From Roseivirga pacifica (GTDB lineage: Bacteria; Bacteroidota; Bacteroidia; Cytophagales; Cyclobacteriaceae): 64,000 bases of DNA. A model generated the notes under the pieces. The model ran no database searches, had not been told where the DNA came from, and saw nothing but the letters and a program-made list of their open reading frames with translations. A program made the position numbers and the translations under genes. Location of the stretch: positions 124,001 through 188,000 of the forward strand of contig NZ_FOIR01000004.1 of the NCBI RefSeq assembly GCF_900111145.1, in the 5' to 3' direction. Positions 53,275 to 62,080 of this stretch are shown piece by piece. How positions within the stretch are numbered: the first letter of the stretch is position 1; the number at the start of each line of letters is the position of its first letter.

Positions 53275-53309
53275 TCCAAAGGCAGGTGTTTATAGCTCGC
53301 CAAATTGAA
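53268..53309 (+). repeat. 3' repeat copy 2 of the accessory units
   Basis: Second copy of the block at 52513-52554. It begins inside the last codons of the gene ending at 53274, so the repeat contributes the stop codon. Confidence 0.65.
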
Positions 53310-53366
53310 AGTTTCGGCCTTTCAATATCACACTGCGCATAACTGGAACGTAAACAATCTTACCAA

Positions 53367-53924
53367 ATGAAAAACTACTACTTAACTTTTGCATTTACCC
53401 TGCTATGTTTTTCCTGTTCAGACAATAGCCAACAAGCAAGAGTCGAAAAGCTTAAAAATATAAATGAACATTTGATAACTGAGATTGAACACTTGAATCT
53501 TTCAAGTGACTCATTAAAAAAAGAATACAACAACTTAGAAGACCTTTTGGACTCTACGAAAAATAAACTTCTGCAATATGAAAAGGATAGGAACTATCTT
53601 GAATTCGCTAAACTAGGAGAATATCAAAGCTACGACTCAAAAGAAGGCAACAAAGCCGATGGGTTTAATTATCGCATTGAAGTTTATGGTTCCGAAATCT
53701 ATAGATACTTCTATATCTCTAAAATTGAACATACTGGAGAGGTGAGAAGACAACAAATACTTAAAAATGAGATGAACATTGAAACTCTTCTTGGCATCTA
53801 TTCAGAGCAGAGTGGAAACGTAAAATTTCAAAGCTGGAATTCACCTAACACATTCTCCTTAACCCATTTAGACACAACCTACAACCTGACCATTACCTTA
53901 ACTGGAGAAGTAAAACTCCAATAG
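53367..53924 (+). CDS. Lipoprotein with coiled coil
   Basis: 185 residues. The signal sequence MKNYYLTFAFTLLCFSCSDN ends with a lipobox (CFSC). A coiled coil spans about 27-75 (INEHLITEIEHLNLSSDSL, then KKEYNNLEDLLDSTKNKLLQ), followed by a small beta-rich domain. Function unknown. It belongs to the same AT-rich patch but has no recognisable 3' repeat; a terminator follows instead. Confidence 0.75.
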   Translation: MKNYYLTFAFTLLCFSCSDNSQQARVEKLKNINEHLITEIEHLNLSSDSLKKEYNNLEDLLDSTKNKLLQYEKDRNYLEFAKLGEYQSYDSKEGNKADGFNYRIEVYGSEIYRYFYISKIEHTGEVRRQQILKNEMNIETLLGIYSEQSGNVKFQSWNSPNTFSLTHLDTTYNLTITLTGEVKLQ

Positions 53925-53932
53925 CCATTTCC

Positions 53933-53965
53933 AAAAAAGCCTTAGATCTTACGACCTAAGGCTTT
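53933..53965 (-). terminator. Terminator between convergent genes
   Basis: AAAGCCTTAG (53936-53945) and CTAAGGCTTT (53956-53965) form a 10-base stem with a 10-base loop. On the minus strand it is followed by a T-run, suited to the permease gene ending at 53984. On the plus strand only a short T-run follows, so it may work both ways, less well for the lipoprotein gene. Confidence 0.8.
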
Positions 53966-53983
53966 CAACTAAAAACTTACTTA

Positions 53984-56347
53984 CTACTCATTTCTTAACG
54001 AAGAAACCGGGTTGGCTACTGCGGCTCTTCGGGCTTGGTTCATTACCACTACCAATGCAAACACCAAAGCGAATGCCCCTGTGATGGCGAAAATCCACCA
54101 GTCTATTGTTGTTCTAATGGTGTAGCGCTGCAAATAACTATCGAGCAAGAAATAGGCTACCGGAGCCGAAACCACAAAGGCCAGCATCACCAACTTGGCA
54201 AAGTCGCGCGACATTAGGCCAACCAAACTACCTACAGATGCACCCAGTACTTTTCTAATACCAATTTCTTTTATGCGCTGCTCCGCAGTATAAGACGCTA
54301 AACCAAACAGCCCCAAACCAGTAATAAAGATGGTCAACACCGCGAAAATGGTAGACAGCTTACGGGTTAGGTTAATGGTGGTATACTTACGCTGAAAGTC
54401 CACATCTACAAAGCTATAATCGAAGGGATAAGCTGGATTATGGCGCTCGAATACTTCCTGTACCTGAGCCATTGATGCTTGCATATCCTCTGTTGGTTTT
54501 AGGCGAACTGTTACTGAACCGCCCCAATCATCTAACACCATAAAAAGTGGTCTAACTTGCTCATATGGCGAGCCCATAAGGATATTGTCTATTACGCCTA
54601 TCAAAGTGCGTTTTTCACCCCAAAGATCAAGCTGTGTTCCAATTGGGTTTTCTAATTGCATTAGATCGAGTGCTGCTTTGTTAATTACAATTGAGCTTGA
54701 GTCGGTGGCGAATTCCCTTGAGAAATCACGCCCCATAATCATTTCTGCTCCTACAGTTTCAGCATAATCGTAAGCCGTTGTAATTGTTGCGAACATCACT
54801 TTCTGGCTTTCCGGTTTACCTGGCCAGCCTAAAAAGTTGTTCGAATTGATGGAAGTAAGCGAACTGTTCGACCTGGTCATATTCACCACAGCTCCTGTTC
54901 TAAGCAAGTCCTGTTTGATCAAATCGTGGTTCTCCCTAATATCGTCCGTTACGGGAATGGTAATAAGTCCCTCTTGCGCATAGCCTAAATCGCGGTTTTT
55001 GGCCAAATCGATCTGCTTAAGAATTACCACAGTACTAATAATAAGAATCACCGCGAACCCGAATTGAAACATCACCAATATTTTTCGTGGCAGGTTGGCA
55101 TTTTTGCCAATACTCACTTTGCCTTTAAGCGTTTTTACCGGATTGAAAGAAGACAAATAAAGCGATGGATAACTACCCGATATAAAACCAGTTAAGAAAA
55201 CAATCATCAAGGTAAACATCCAAAACTCACTAGAGACAAAGTCTATCGCCAGCTTTTTATCAACTAAATTATTGTAGGAAGGTAGGCAAACCAACACCAG
55301 CAAAATGGCAATGGCATAAGAGATGAAAGAAATCAATAACGACTCCCCATAAAACTGCATAATAAGCTGCTCTCTGCGCGAACCCAAGCTTTTACGAATA
55401 CCTACTTCTCGCGCTCTTCTTTCAGACCTGGCAGTAGCCAAGTTCATAAAATTTATACAGGCAATAATTAAAATAAAGAGTGCAATACCCGTAAAAAGCT
55501 TCACATATTCATGCTGCCCGCCAGCCTCTACACCATTTTCAAAACTAGTATGTAACCTCCAGCGCAGCATTGGGTGCAAGAAAAACTCTCTCGGCACATC
55601 CGTTTGCCCCTTTTCGGTCAGAATATCTTTAATACCAGTTTCCACCTCGTCCATTGCATTGGCATCAGAAAGCTCTATATAAACCTGAAAGGAGTAATTG
55701 CCCCAATTAGTCTTATTATTAACTACCCACTCATTAATAGATTCGCGGTGTTTCCATGGAATTAGATAGTGAAACTGGAAAGAAGAATTTTGAGGTACGT
55801 TTTTAACCACCCCCGTTACTTTTAAGGTGCTAGTATCTTCCACCTTAATAAACTCACCAACAACATCCGTTTTACCAAAAAGAGTCATGGCGGCTTCTTC
55901 CGAAATCACAATAGAAGAAGGGTCATCAAGTGCCTCGCTTCTATCACCATAGAGCATCGGAAACTCGAACATGTCCAGAAATTCATTGCTAACATAGTAA
56001 CCGCGTTTCATCAAGCGAATGTCGCCCACCGCCATAAGCCTTTCAGCCCCCCAACCGGCCACGGCCGAGTTAGCAATTTTGGCGTGAGCATTTTTCATTT
56101 CCTCGTAAGTAGGCAGCGGAACGGAATTCCATGATTGAACCGAACCATCGAATTCAGCATTTACCCAAACCTGATGTAGCTTGTCTGCCTTTGGAATAAA
56201 GGCATCGTAAGAAGTTTCGTCTTTAACCCATAGTAAAATGAGAATACTGCAGGCTATTCCGATAGAAAGCCCTGAGATATTGATGACCGAATAGAGCGAA
56301 TTTCTGCGCAGATTCCTCAGCGCAACTTTAAAGAAGTTTTTGAGCAT
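53984..56347 (-). CDS. FtsX-type ABC transporter permease (MacB-like)
   Basis: 787 residues with the same architecture as the protein at 25835: MLKNFFKVALRNLRRNSLYSVINISGLSIGIACSILILLW, a MacB periplasmic core, and an FtsX helix triplet (RRAREVGIRKSLGSRREQLIMQFYGESLL). A second core and triplet follow (EQRIKEIGIRKVLGASVGSLVGLMS). No ATPase gene is adjacent. Its leader carries TCAAA and CTCAAA close together just before the ATG, a partial match to the leader motif of the 25.8-kb permease. Confidence 0.93.
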   Translation of the reverse strand: MLKNFFKVALRNLRRNSLYSVINISGLSIGIACSILILLWVKDETSYDAFIPKADKLHQVWVNAEFDGSVQSWNSVPLPTYEEMKNAHAKIANSAVAGWGAERLMAVGDIRLMKRGYYVSNEFLDMFEFPMLYGDRSEALDDPSSIVISEEAAMTLFGKTDVVGEFIKVEDTSTLKVTGVVKNVPQNSSFQFHYLIPWKHRESINEWVVNNKTNWGNYSFQVYIELSDANAMDEVETGIKDILTEKGQTDVPREFFLHPMLRWRLHTSFENGVEAGGQHEYVKLFTGIALFILIIACINFMNLATARSERRAREVGIRKSLGSRREQLIMQFYGESLLISFISYAIAILLVLVCLPSYNNLVDKKLAIDFVSSEFWMFTLMIVFLTGFISGSYPSLYLSSFNPVKTLKGKVSIGKNANLPRKILVMFQFGFAVILIISTVVILKQIDLAKNRDLGYAQEGLITIPVTDDIRENHDLIKQDLLRTGAVVNMTRSNSSLTSINSNNFLGWPGKPESQKVMFATITTAYDYAETVGAEMIMGRDFSREFATDSSSIVINKAALDLMQLENPIGTQLDLWGEKRTLIGVIDNILMGSPYEQVRPLFMVLDDWGGSVTVRLKPTEDMQASMAQVQEVFERHNPAYPFDYSFVDVDFQRKYTTINLTRKLSTIFAVLTIFITGLGLFGLASYTAEQRIKEIGIRKVLGASVGSLVGLMSRDFAKLVMLAFVVSAPVAYFLLDSYLQRYTIRTTIDWWIFAITGAFALVFALVVVMNQARRAAVANPVSSLRNE

Positions 56348-56372
56348 GGTGACCTTTGAGTTTGATTTGTAT

Positions 56373-56413
56373 TAAAAGACTTGGGTGCAACAAAATCGTT
56401 ACACCCAAGTCTT
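56373..56413 (-). terminator. Terminator of the DUF4097 gene
   Basis: AAGACTTGGGTG (56376-56387) and CACCCAAGTCTT (56402-56413) form a perfect 12-base stem with a 14-base loop, starting 3 bases past the DUF4097 stop. On the minus strand it is followed by TTAAT. It lies upstream of the FtsX-type permease gene on the same strand, so that gene needs its own promoter in a gap of only about 25 bases or depends on read-through. Confidence 0.6.
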
Positions 56414-56416
56414 AAA

Positions 56417-57379
56417 TTATTCTCTTACCACAGCGTTACCCGAACCTGTGCTAATTCTAATAGTGATATTTTTCGAGCCGATCTTGGCCTCTTTGGTATA
56501 GCCTCGGTTTCTGCCTCCCCATCTATCACCAGAGCCTTCATACTCTTTGTCGAAACGGAACGGAGCGCGAATGTCTGACTTGTCATTCGCTCTCATGATG
56601 AATTCACCTTCGATTTTCTGACCATTAAAATCTAAAGTGGCATTACCTGAACCAGTATTAAGTGAAACATCGCTATTTAAAGCAGCCGACAATACGACAC
56701 TGGTATTGCCCGAACCTGTATTGAAGCTAGAAGCTCCGGTAATGGTAGCCTCTCTGATATCTATATTTCCAGAGCCTGTGTTTAAATCCAATGCACCCTC
56801 TACTCCATTAGCACGAATGTTTCCGCTACCGGTATTCAAATCAGCATCGCCCTTTACACCCTCAAGTCTGATGGAACCTGAGCCCGTGTTGGCATCCAGC
56901 ATTCCATCAACATCTCTGAATGAAATGTTACCCGAACCAGTATTGGCCCTGGTATCTCCCGACACCCTATCTACCTGAATATTGCCAGAACCTGAATTGA
57001 CTTGGAGTTCAATAACCACCCCATCAACTTCTATGTTACCAGAACCGGTTTTAAAGTCTAACTCAAGGCCATCTGGCACTTCAAGCGTCCACTCTGAGTA
57101 ACCGCGCGTCCAGCGGCTTCTTCTAAATTCTTCTTCTATGTAAAGCGTTTCTCCTCTCTGCTCGAAAGATGGCTTGTAATCTTCCTCATCGTAGGTAAAC
57201 TCTAAAGTTACTTTTACCTCGTTGTTACTACTTTTTTTAATCGTTCCATTACCGGAAGATGTTACTAATCGAATATTCTCGATTCCCGAAAAAGACTTTT
57301 CAATTCGTTCTTGCGCTGTGCTGCTGAAAGCAAAAATGCATAGGGCAATTGCAGTTAATGATAGTTTGAGTTTATGCAT
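56417..57379 (-). CDS. DUF4097 beta-helix-like secreted protein with NTGSGN repeats
   Basis: 320 residues from the ATG at 57379 (signal peptide MHKLKLSLTAIALCIFAFSSTAQ); the frame opens at 57436. The core carries nine near-regular TGSGN-type repeats about 18-27 residues apart (KTGSGNIEV, NSGSGNIQV, NTGSGNISF, NTGSGSIRL, NTGSGNIRA, NTGSGNIDI, NTGSGNTSV, NTGSGNATL, STGSGNAVV). This suggests a right-handed beta-solenoid with an Asn/Gly turn ladder. The DUF4097/adhesin-like family has no defined function. Confidence 0.88.
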   Translation of the reverse strand: MHKLKLSLTAIALCIFAFSSTAQERIEKSFSGIENIRLVTSSGNGTIKKSSNNEVKVTLEFTYDEEDYKPSFEQRGETLYIEEEFRRSRWTRGYSEWTLEVPDGLELDFKTGSGNIEVDGVVIELQVNSGSGNIQVDRVSGDTRANTGSGNISFRDVDGMLDANTGSGSIRLEGVKGDADLNTGSGNIRANGVEGALDLNTGSGNIDIREATITGASSFNTGSGNTSVVLSAALNSDVSLNTGSGNATLDFNGQKIEGEFIMRANDKSDIRAPFRFDKEYEGSGDRWGGRNRGYTKEAKIGSKNITIRISTGSGNAVVRE

Positions 57380-57532
57380 TGTCAGTTTGTTTTTCTCTAG
57401 AGACAGGCAGAAAAACGCAAGGATGCACAGACTCAATAAAATTTCTCAATTGGATGCGAAGTGGTACAAAGCACCTGACTGTTGTTTGCAACCAGATGCT
57501 TGAGGTGACAAAGGGGAAGTAAGCAGTAATTC

Positions 57533-57556
57533 AGGGCCTCACTTTGAGTGAGACCT
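57533..57556 (-). other. Hairpin after the M28 peptidase gene
   Basis: CTCACT (57538-57543) and AGTGAG (57547-57552) form a 6-base stem with a 3-base loop, extended by outer GG/CC pairs. It lies 17 bases beyond the peptidase stop but has no T-run, so a role in termination or message stability is uncertain. Confidence 0.3.
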
Positions 57557-57568
57557 TGAATACCTCAA

Positions 57569-59284
57569 TCAATTCAGTTGACCAAGCGACATATTCTTAA
57601 GCGTAATCATCGCGTCCTTGGTTTCTTGTAAGTTCTTTTGAAATGCAGTCTTGTTTTTAGGATCAATATCCAGCGTAGTTTCAAATACATTCATGTAGTA
57701 GTCAGCCCAAGTGGCGACTATATCACGCTGCACTTCTTTATCCTCCCCGTCACTAATTGCGCTTTTACTTAGTTGTAGCTCGTTGGTCATTCTTATGGCT
57801 GCGGCAGTAGAAGCCTCCAACAACACAAAATCAGCAAGCTGCTCTTTGTTCTCTGTCAACATTAGAGCAATCATCAGCGCGCCTGTTCCTACATTATCTA
57901 GGGTTTGAGGAGACACTTTATCAATTCTATCTCTATCGGTATGGTAAAATACATCCGTAAAGTGCCAAAGCAATAAGCCGGGAATATTACCTCTCAAAAA
58001 CGGTACATGGTCGCTTCCTCCTTCAAAAGGATTGAAGTTCACTTCCCAATTGCGAGCACTACCAATGGCTTTAAACTGGCTAATCACCAAATCATTAAAA
58101 TAATGCGGTTTTAACTGTTCCTTGGTCAGCGGTCGCCCGCCCCATTCGGAATGCTTTTCTACACCACGTACCCAAATAGCCCCTGGGTCAGGCATTTTCT
58201 CAATTAGGAAAGTACCTCCAGTTTTTTCAGTGTCTTCGCCTACCATATCTAAACTCATGCCCCATTTAATGCCCTTTGCCCTTTCCGGATCCTCTTGCAC
58301 ATAGCGGTTGGTCGATACTATTTCATCGCCAAACAGGTAGGTTATAGTTCTTTCGGGATCAATCTGGCCTGACCGTAACAAGCGGGCCGATGAAGCAGCG
58401 ATTTCAGTAAGTGCCCCCACACCAGAGGCATTATCATTGGCACCAGGTTCTTGCACATGGGCGCTAAAAACAAAGCGCTCTTCAGGAGCTTTACTCCCTT
58501 TTAATTCAGCCACCAAAGTCAGCTCTTCCGACTTATAAACCTTGGTTGCCAAGTCGATCTTTAACTCGAACTTTTCTTCAAACTCTGCCATCAGTAACTT
58601 ATTGTAGGCATCGTATGAAAGCAAGATGGCAAAAGACTCCTTCTCCTCATCGAGCGGAATGCCAGAGAAGGAGATGGAATTTTGGTGTTTCACAGGTTGA
58701 TTGTAGTCGGGCATGCGATAACTTATTACGCCAACAGCACCTCTTTTTTGCACACATTCGCTAAACAGATACCTGGCAGAGGCATTTCCAACAACTACTT
58801 TACCTTCCACATCATAGTTGTCAATATCCTTGCCTTCATACACATTCACAAACTCAAACGACTGCTCTCCTTTTGTGCTAAAAGAGTTTATGGCAATCAT
58901 GTTTCGGTTGGTTTCTAGGTTAAGTAGTTCCTCATCCGACCCCAACTTTAGGCTTCCACTTACAGGCTCCCAAGTAGGTTTATCCAGCGTTCGCTTCTCA
59001 ATTCGGTAGGTCAGTCTATCGCTGGGTTTTGCTTCTTCTTCCAAAACAAAGCCTGCTGCTTTCAGCTTATCCGCAGCGTAGTAAATGCTCTTATTAAAGC
59101 CTTCATTCCCCACCACCCTGAAGTACTTTTCAACAAAAGCTACGGTTTCAAAAGCTTCATTCTGATTGAATGTTGCGTCAACCATATCGTAATAAGGTTG
59201 TGCAAAAGGTTTAAACTGAAAGGCATTAGCCGAACAAGACAAAAAAAGGAGCAAAGCAGCTCCCATTCTAAAAATATATTTCAC
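57569..59284 (-). CDS. Secreted M28-family zinc aminopeptidase
   Basis: 571 residues with a signal peptide (MKYIFRMGAALLLFLSCSANA). A PA-type insert lies around 145-220 (VEGKVVVGNASARYLFSECVQKRGAVGVISY). The zinc peptidase core has FSAHVQEPGANDNASGVGALTEIA, FGDEIVSTN and LDMVGEDTEKTGG, then EGGSDHVPFLRGNIPGLLLWHFTDVFYHTDRDRIDKV. These supply the metal ligands and the catalytic acid region of M28. It probably trims peptides outside the cytoplasm. Last gene of a probable minus-strand operon; 12 bases separate it from the gene before. Confidence 0.9.
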   Translation of the reverse strand: MKYIFRMGAALLLFLSCSANAFQFKPFAQPYYDMVDATFNQNEAFETVAFVEKYFRVVGNEGFNKSIYYAADKLKAAGFVLEEEAKPSDRLTYRIEKRTLDKPTWEPVSGSLKLGSDEELLNLETNRNMIAINSFSTKGEQSFEFVNVYEGKDIDNYDVEGKVVVGNASARYLFSECVQKRGAVGVISYRMPDYNQPVKHQNSISFSGIPLDEEKESFAILLSYDAYNKLLMAEFEEKFELKIDLATKVYKSEELTLVAELKGSKAPEERFVFSAHVQEPGANDNASGVGALTEIAASSARLLRSGQIDPERTITYLFGDEIVSTNRYVQEDPERAKGIKWGMSLDMVGEDTEKTGGTFLIEKMPDPGAIWVRGVEKHSEWGGRPLTKEQLKPHYFNDLVISQFKAIGSARNWEVNFNPFEGGSDHVPFLRGNIPGLLLWHFTDVFYHTDRDRIDKVSPQTLDNVGTGALMIALMLTENKEQLADFVLLEASTAAAIRMTNELQLSKSAISDGEDKEVQRDIVATWADYYMNVFETTLDIDPKNKTAFQKNLQETKDAMITLKNMSLGQLN

Positions 59285-59296
59285 GTTTTTGATTAT

Positions 59297-59914
59297 TTAA
59301 TTACTGATGCGGAAGAACAAACCTCCTTGCATATTAAACTGTACAATTGGCGACCAAGTGCTTACACCAACTCCTCCACCGCCTGTTCCAAACCAAAGCC
59401 CGGCCCCAACATCAACAATGGGGAAGTTAATAAGCATTGCCAGTTTTATGCCCAGTTTATCCGTTATAAAATACTTTACACCTCCATTAAGGCCTGCTGC
59501 AAATTTTGTGACAGAATCAAAGTCATCTTCTTGAGAGGCAATCGTAACACCACCCAGCTTCATGCCTGTAAAAAAGTTAAGGCTTGAATTCATTGTTTCG
59601 AAGGTCTTAGTTCCGCCAATCATGTAGTAAACCACATTTGCGTCTTCATTCACATCATTGGACATAAATGCAGAATACGCGGTAACCACAGTATTTTGTC
59701 TGCTATACATAAACTCTACATCCAAACCATCGGTTACCTCAACAGCAAGCATTCCGCCATAAGTGTGCCCGTCATCAATTCTGGCTCGCCCGCCATAAAT
59801 ATCGAAGGTATTTTTAAAGGTATATCCGCTAAAAGCTGTGATTTCGATGTCGCGCTGTGCCCATAATTGGTTAGCGACTAAGATTAGGGTAAGTGTTAGG
59901 AGAACTTTCTTCAT
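59297..59914 (-). CDS. Outer membrane beta-barrel protein
   Basis: 205 residues with signal peptide MKKVLLTLTLILVANQLWAQ. Alternating strands (EITAFSGYTFKNTFDIYGG, GMLAVEVTDGLDVEFMYSRQNT) end in a final strand MQGGLFFRISN, as in 8-stranded OmpA/OmpW-like barrels. Function unknown. It lies 14 bases after the exonuclease gene. Confidence 0.82.
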   Translation of the reverse strand: MKKVLLTLTLILVANQLWAQRDIEITAFSGYTFKNTFDIYGGRARIDDGHTYGGMLAVEVTDGLDVEFMYSRQNTVVTAYSAFMSNDVNEDANVVYYMIGGTKTFETMNSSLNFFTGMKLGGVTIASQEDDFDSVTKFAAGLNGGVKYFITDKLGIKLAMLINFPIVDVGAGLWFGTGGGGVGVSTWSPIVQFNMQGGLFFRISN

Positions 59915-59928
59915 GGTAGTCGTTTACC

Positions 59929-60513
59929 TTAAAGATAACCCCAAAAAGCAATTTTCTTATAAATTTCTAGACAAATCCATGCATCGGTAGCTGCATAGCG
60001 CAGTTGCTTTTCCGTTAGGGTTTGTGCCTCCCAGTTAGAGGTTTGTGCTGACTTAGATATACGAATATCCAACACCATTGCCGCCAAGTTTCTGGCGCCA
60101 ATGCTTCCTGCCCCTAGTTCTTCAAACTTATTGTTTAGATCTAAAAAGCCAGTTGGCCTGAACTTTCTTAAGTTATTCAGTAGGTTAAAATCATCCGTTA
60201 AACCTATGCCCACCTTGGTAATTTTTTCGTTCTGAAAAAACTCATGGAGCGAATCGGTAATCCCTGTCTGAAGAATTCTAATTAAGAACACTTTGTCTTC
60301 CGTAGCCACTTGAATTAGTGATACATTCCGCACTTGCCCTTTCTGAAATGTAGGCTTGGCTTCGGTATCAAAACCAACTATTTCGGACTGGTTAATCTCG
60401 GCCATGGCTTGTTCGATCGATCGTTCATCGGCTGCCACTACAATTTTTCCTTTGTAGTGGCCAAGCTCTCGCTGCATTACTTCTTCTTTGGTAATGGACA
60501 GGGGAAACATCAT
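59929..60513 (-). CDS. RNase D-like 3'-5' exonuclease (DEDDy)
   Basis: 194 residues. The DEDDy motifs are visible: I in VGFDTEAKP, II in VGIGLTDDFNLL and III in YAATDAW. It has no HRDC domain, so it is a stand-alone exonuclease domain like those widespread in Bacteroidota; RNA or DNA may be the substrate. It starts 3 bases after the NhaC stop, with which it may be co-translated. Confidence 0.9.
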   Translation of the reverse strand: MMFPLSITKEEVMQRELGHYKGKIVVAADERSIEQAMAEINQSEIVGFDTEAKPTFQKGQVRNVSLIQVATEDKVFLIRILQTGITDSLHEFFQNEKITKVGIGLTDDFNLLNNLRKFRPTGFLDLNNKFEELGAGSIGARNLAAMVLDIRISKSAQTSNWEAQTLTEKQLRYAATDAWICLEIYKKIAFWGYL

Positions 60514-60516
60514 AGG

Positions 60517-62043
60517 TTAGTCCATTTCGGTTTTAGCCTCTTCTCTCATTTTAATCTTGATTTTGAAATAGGCGAAAATGATAGACATTAATGGGCTTAT
60601 GTAATTGAAAATAGCAAACGGTGCGTACGCAAATGTACTCACTCCCAACACATTGGAATGATAGGCACCGCAGGTGTTCCAAGGCACCAACACCGAGGTT
60701 ACCGTGCCGGAGTCTTCCAGCGTTCTACTCAAGTTTTCTGGTGCTAAACCTTTCTCTTTATAAATATCGGCATACATTCTACCCGGCACCACAATGGCCA
60801 AATATTGGTCTGAAGCCGTAATATTGAAGAAAACACAAGTACCAACCGTAGATGCTACCAAAGAACCAATAGAGTTAATTCCTGAAATAACAGCCTCAGC
60901 AATTCGCTTAAGCAAACCACTGGCCTCCATTATTCCTCCAAAAATCATTGCAGAAAGAATAAGCCACACCGTGCCGAGCATGCCATGCATTCCACCACTA
61001 CTTAAAAGCTCATCCCCCTCTTGATCAAACTGCTCCACACCCGTCAAAAATGTAATATCACCGAACATTGCTTGCATAACCCCAATGAATTGAAACTCTA
61101 AGTCAGAGGTATTGGCCTTCTGGATTTCATACTCATTTTCCGTTAGCTTCCAATGAATTCCTACGTGAACATTCTCTCCAATCGGTGTTATTTTATCTGC
61201 CTGAAAAATAAATGCGAATACGACTCCCAATAAAGCTCCTATTAAAATCACTGGTATTGCCGGAACTTTCTTTAGAATTAGAAAGACAACAATCGCGGGA
61301 GCCAGAAAAAGCCACCCATTGATATTAAAGCTCTCACCAAGAGCACTCAAAATTTCTTGCGTTTGACTGTCATCAGAACCACCTCCTGAAGTGAAACCCA
61401 AAATAAGATAAATCACTAGAGCCACAGTAATAGACGGAACAGTAGTCAATGCCATATACCTTATATGCGAAAAAAGATCGGTGCCCGCCATTGCTGGGGC
61501 TAAGTTGGTAGTATCGGAAAGTGGCGACATTTTATCGCCAAAGTACGCTCCTGAAAGCACTGCACCAGCAACCATCCCCTCGTGCAAGCCCAAAGCTTTG
61601 CCAATTCCAATTAGGGCAATACCAACTGTGGCAGCGGTTGTCCACGAGCTACCAGTTGCCACCGATACGATGGAACAAACAATACACGCAGCAAAAAGAA
61701 ATATGGTCGGGTTTAAAATCTGTAAGCCATAATAAATCATGGCAGGCACAATGCCAGAAAGCAGCCAAGTACCAGCCAAAGAGCCAATAAGCAGCAATAT
61801 GAGTATAGAAGCCATGGCAGAGCTAATGCTTTTTACCACGCCATCTTGCATGGCTTCCCAAGGCATTTTCAACCGCAAAGCAACCAATGCGGCTACAGCT
61901 GCGGAAAGAATTAGAATTATTTGGTTAGAACCATCAAGCGAAGCATCTCCAAAGATTCGAACGTTGATAAAAAGGGCAACTACTAAAAAAATAATCGGGA
62001 TAAAAGCCTGGAATAAAGTGGGCTTCTTGTACGTGTAACTCAT
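60517..62043 (-). CDS. nhaC: Na+/H+ antiporter NhaC
   Basis: 508 residues and about 11-12 membrane helices. NhaC features include SVATGSSWTTAATVGIALIGIG, then GAYFGDKMSPLSDTTNLAPAMAGTDLF and the late FNITASDQYLAIVVPGRMY and WNTCGAYHSNVLGV. A periplasmic or cytoplasmic insert lies near 275-330. It expels Na+ in exchange for protons, in keeping with a marine lifestyle. Part of the five-gene minus-strand set. Confidence 0.92.
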   Translation of the reverse strand: MSYTYKKPTLFQAFIPIIFLVVALFINVRIFGDASLDGSNQIILILSAAVAALVALRLKMPWEAMQDGVVKSISSAMASILILLLIGSLAGTWLLSGIVPAMIYYGLQILNPTIFLFAACIVCSIVSVATGSSWTTAATVGIALIGIGKALGLHEGMVAGAVLSGAYFGDKMSPLSDTTNLAPAMAGTDLFSHIRYMALTTVPSITVALVIYLILGFTSGGGSDDSQTQEILSALGESFNINGWLFLAPAIVVFLILKKVPAIPVILIGALLGVVFAFIFQADKITPIGENVHVGIHWKLTENEYEIQKANTSDLEFQFIGVMQAMFGDITFLTGVEQFDQEGDELLSSGGMHGMLGTVWLILSAMIFGGIMEASGLLKRIAEAVISGINSIGSLVASTVGTCVFFNITASDQYLAIVVPGRMYADIYKEKGLAPENLSRTLEDSGTVTSVLVPWNTCGAYHSNVLGVSTFAYAPFAIFNYISPLMSIIFAYFKIKIKMREEAKTEMD

Positions 62044-62080
62044 AAGCGATAAAAGCTAAGCGTTGAAGATAGCAATTATT

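Noticed and set aside
51379-53309. Integron cassette array with attC sites
   Set aside because: The palindromes lack the GTTRRRY/RYYYAAC core sites, and no integrase gene is present in the window.
56637-56978. Plus-strand open frame rich in LPEPVL repeats
   Set aside because: It is the exact antisense reading of the NTGSGN repeats of the DUF4097 gene.
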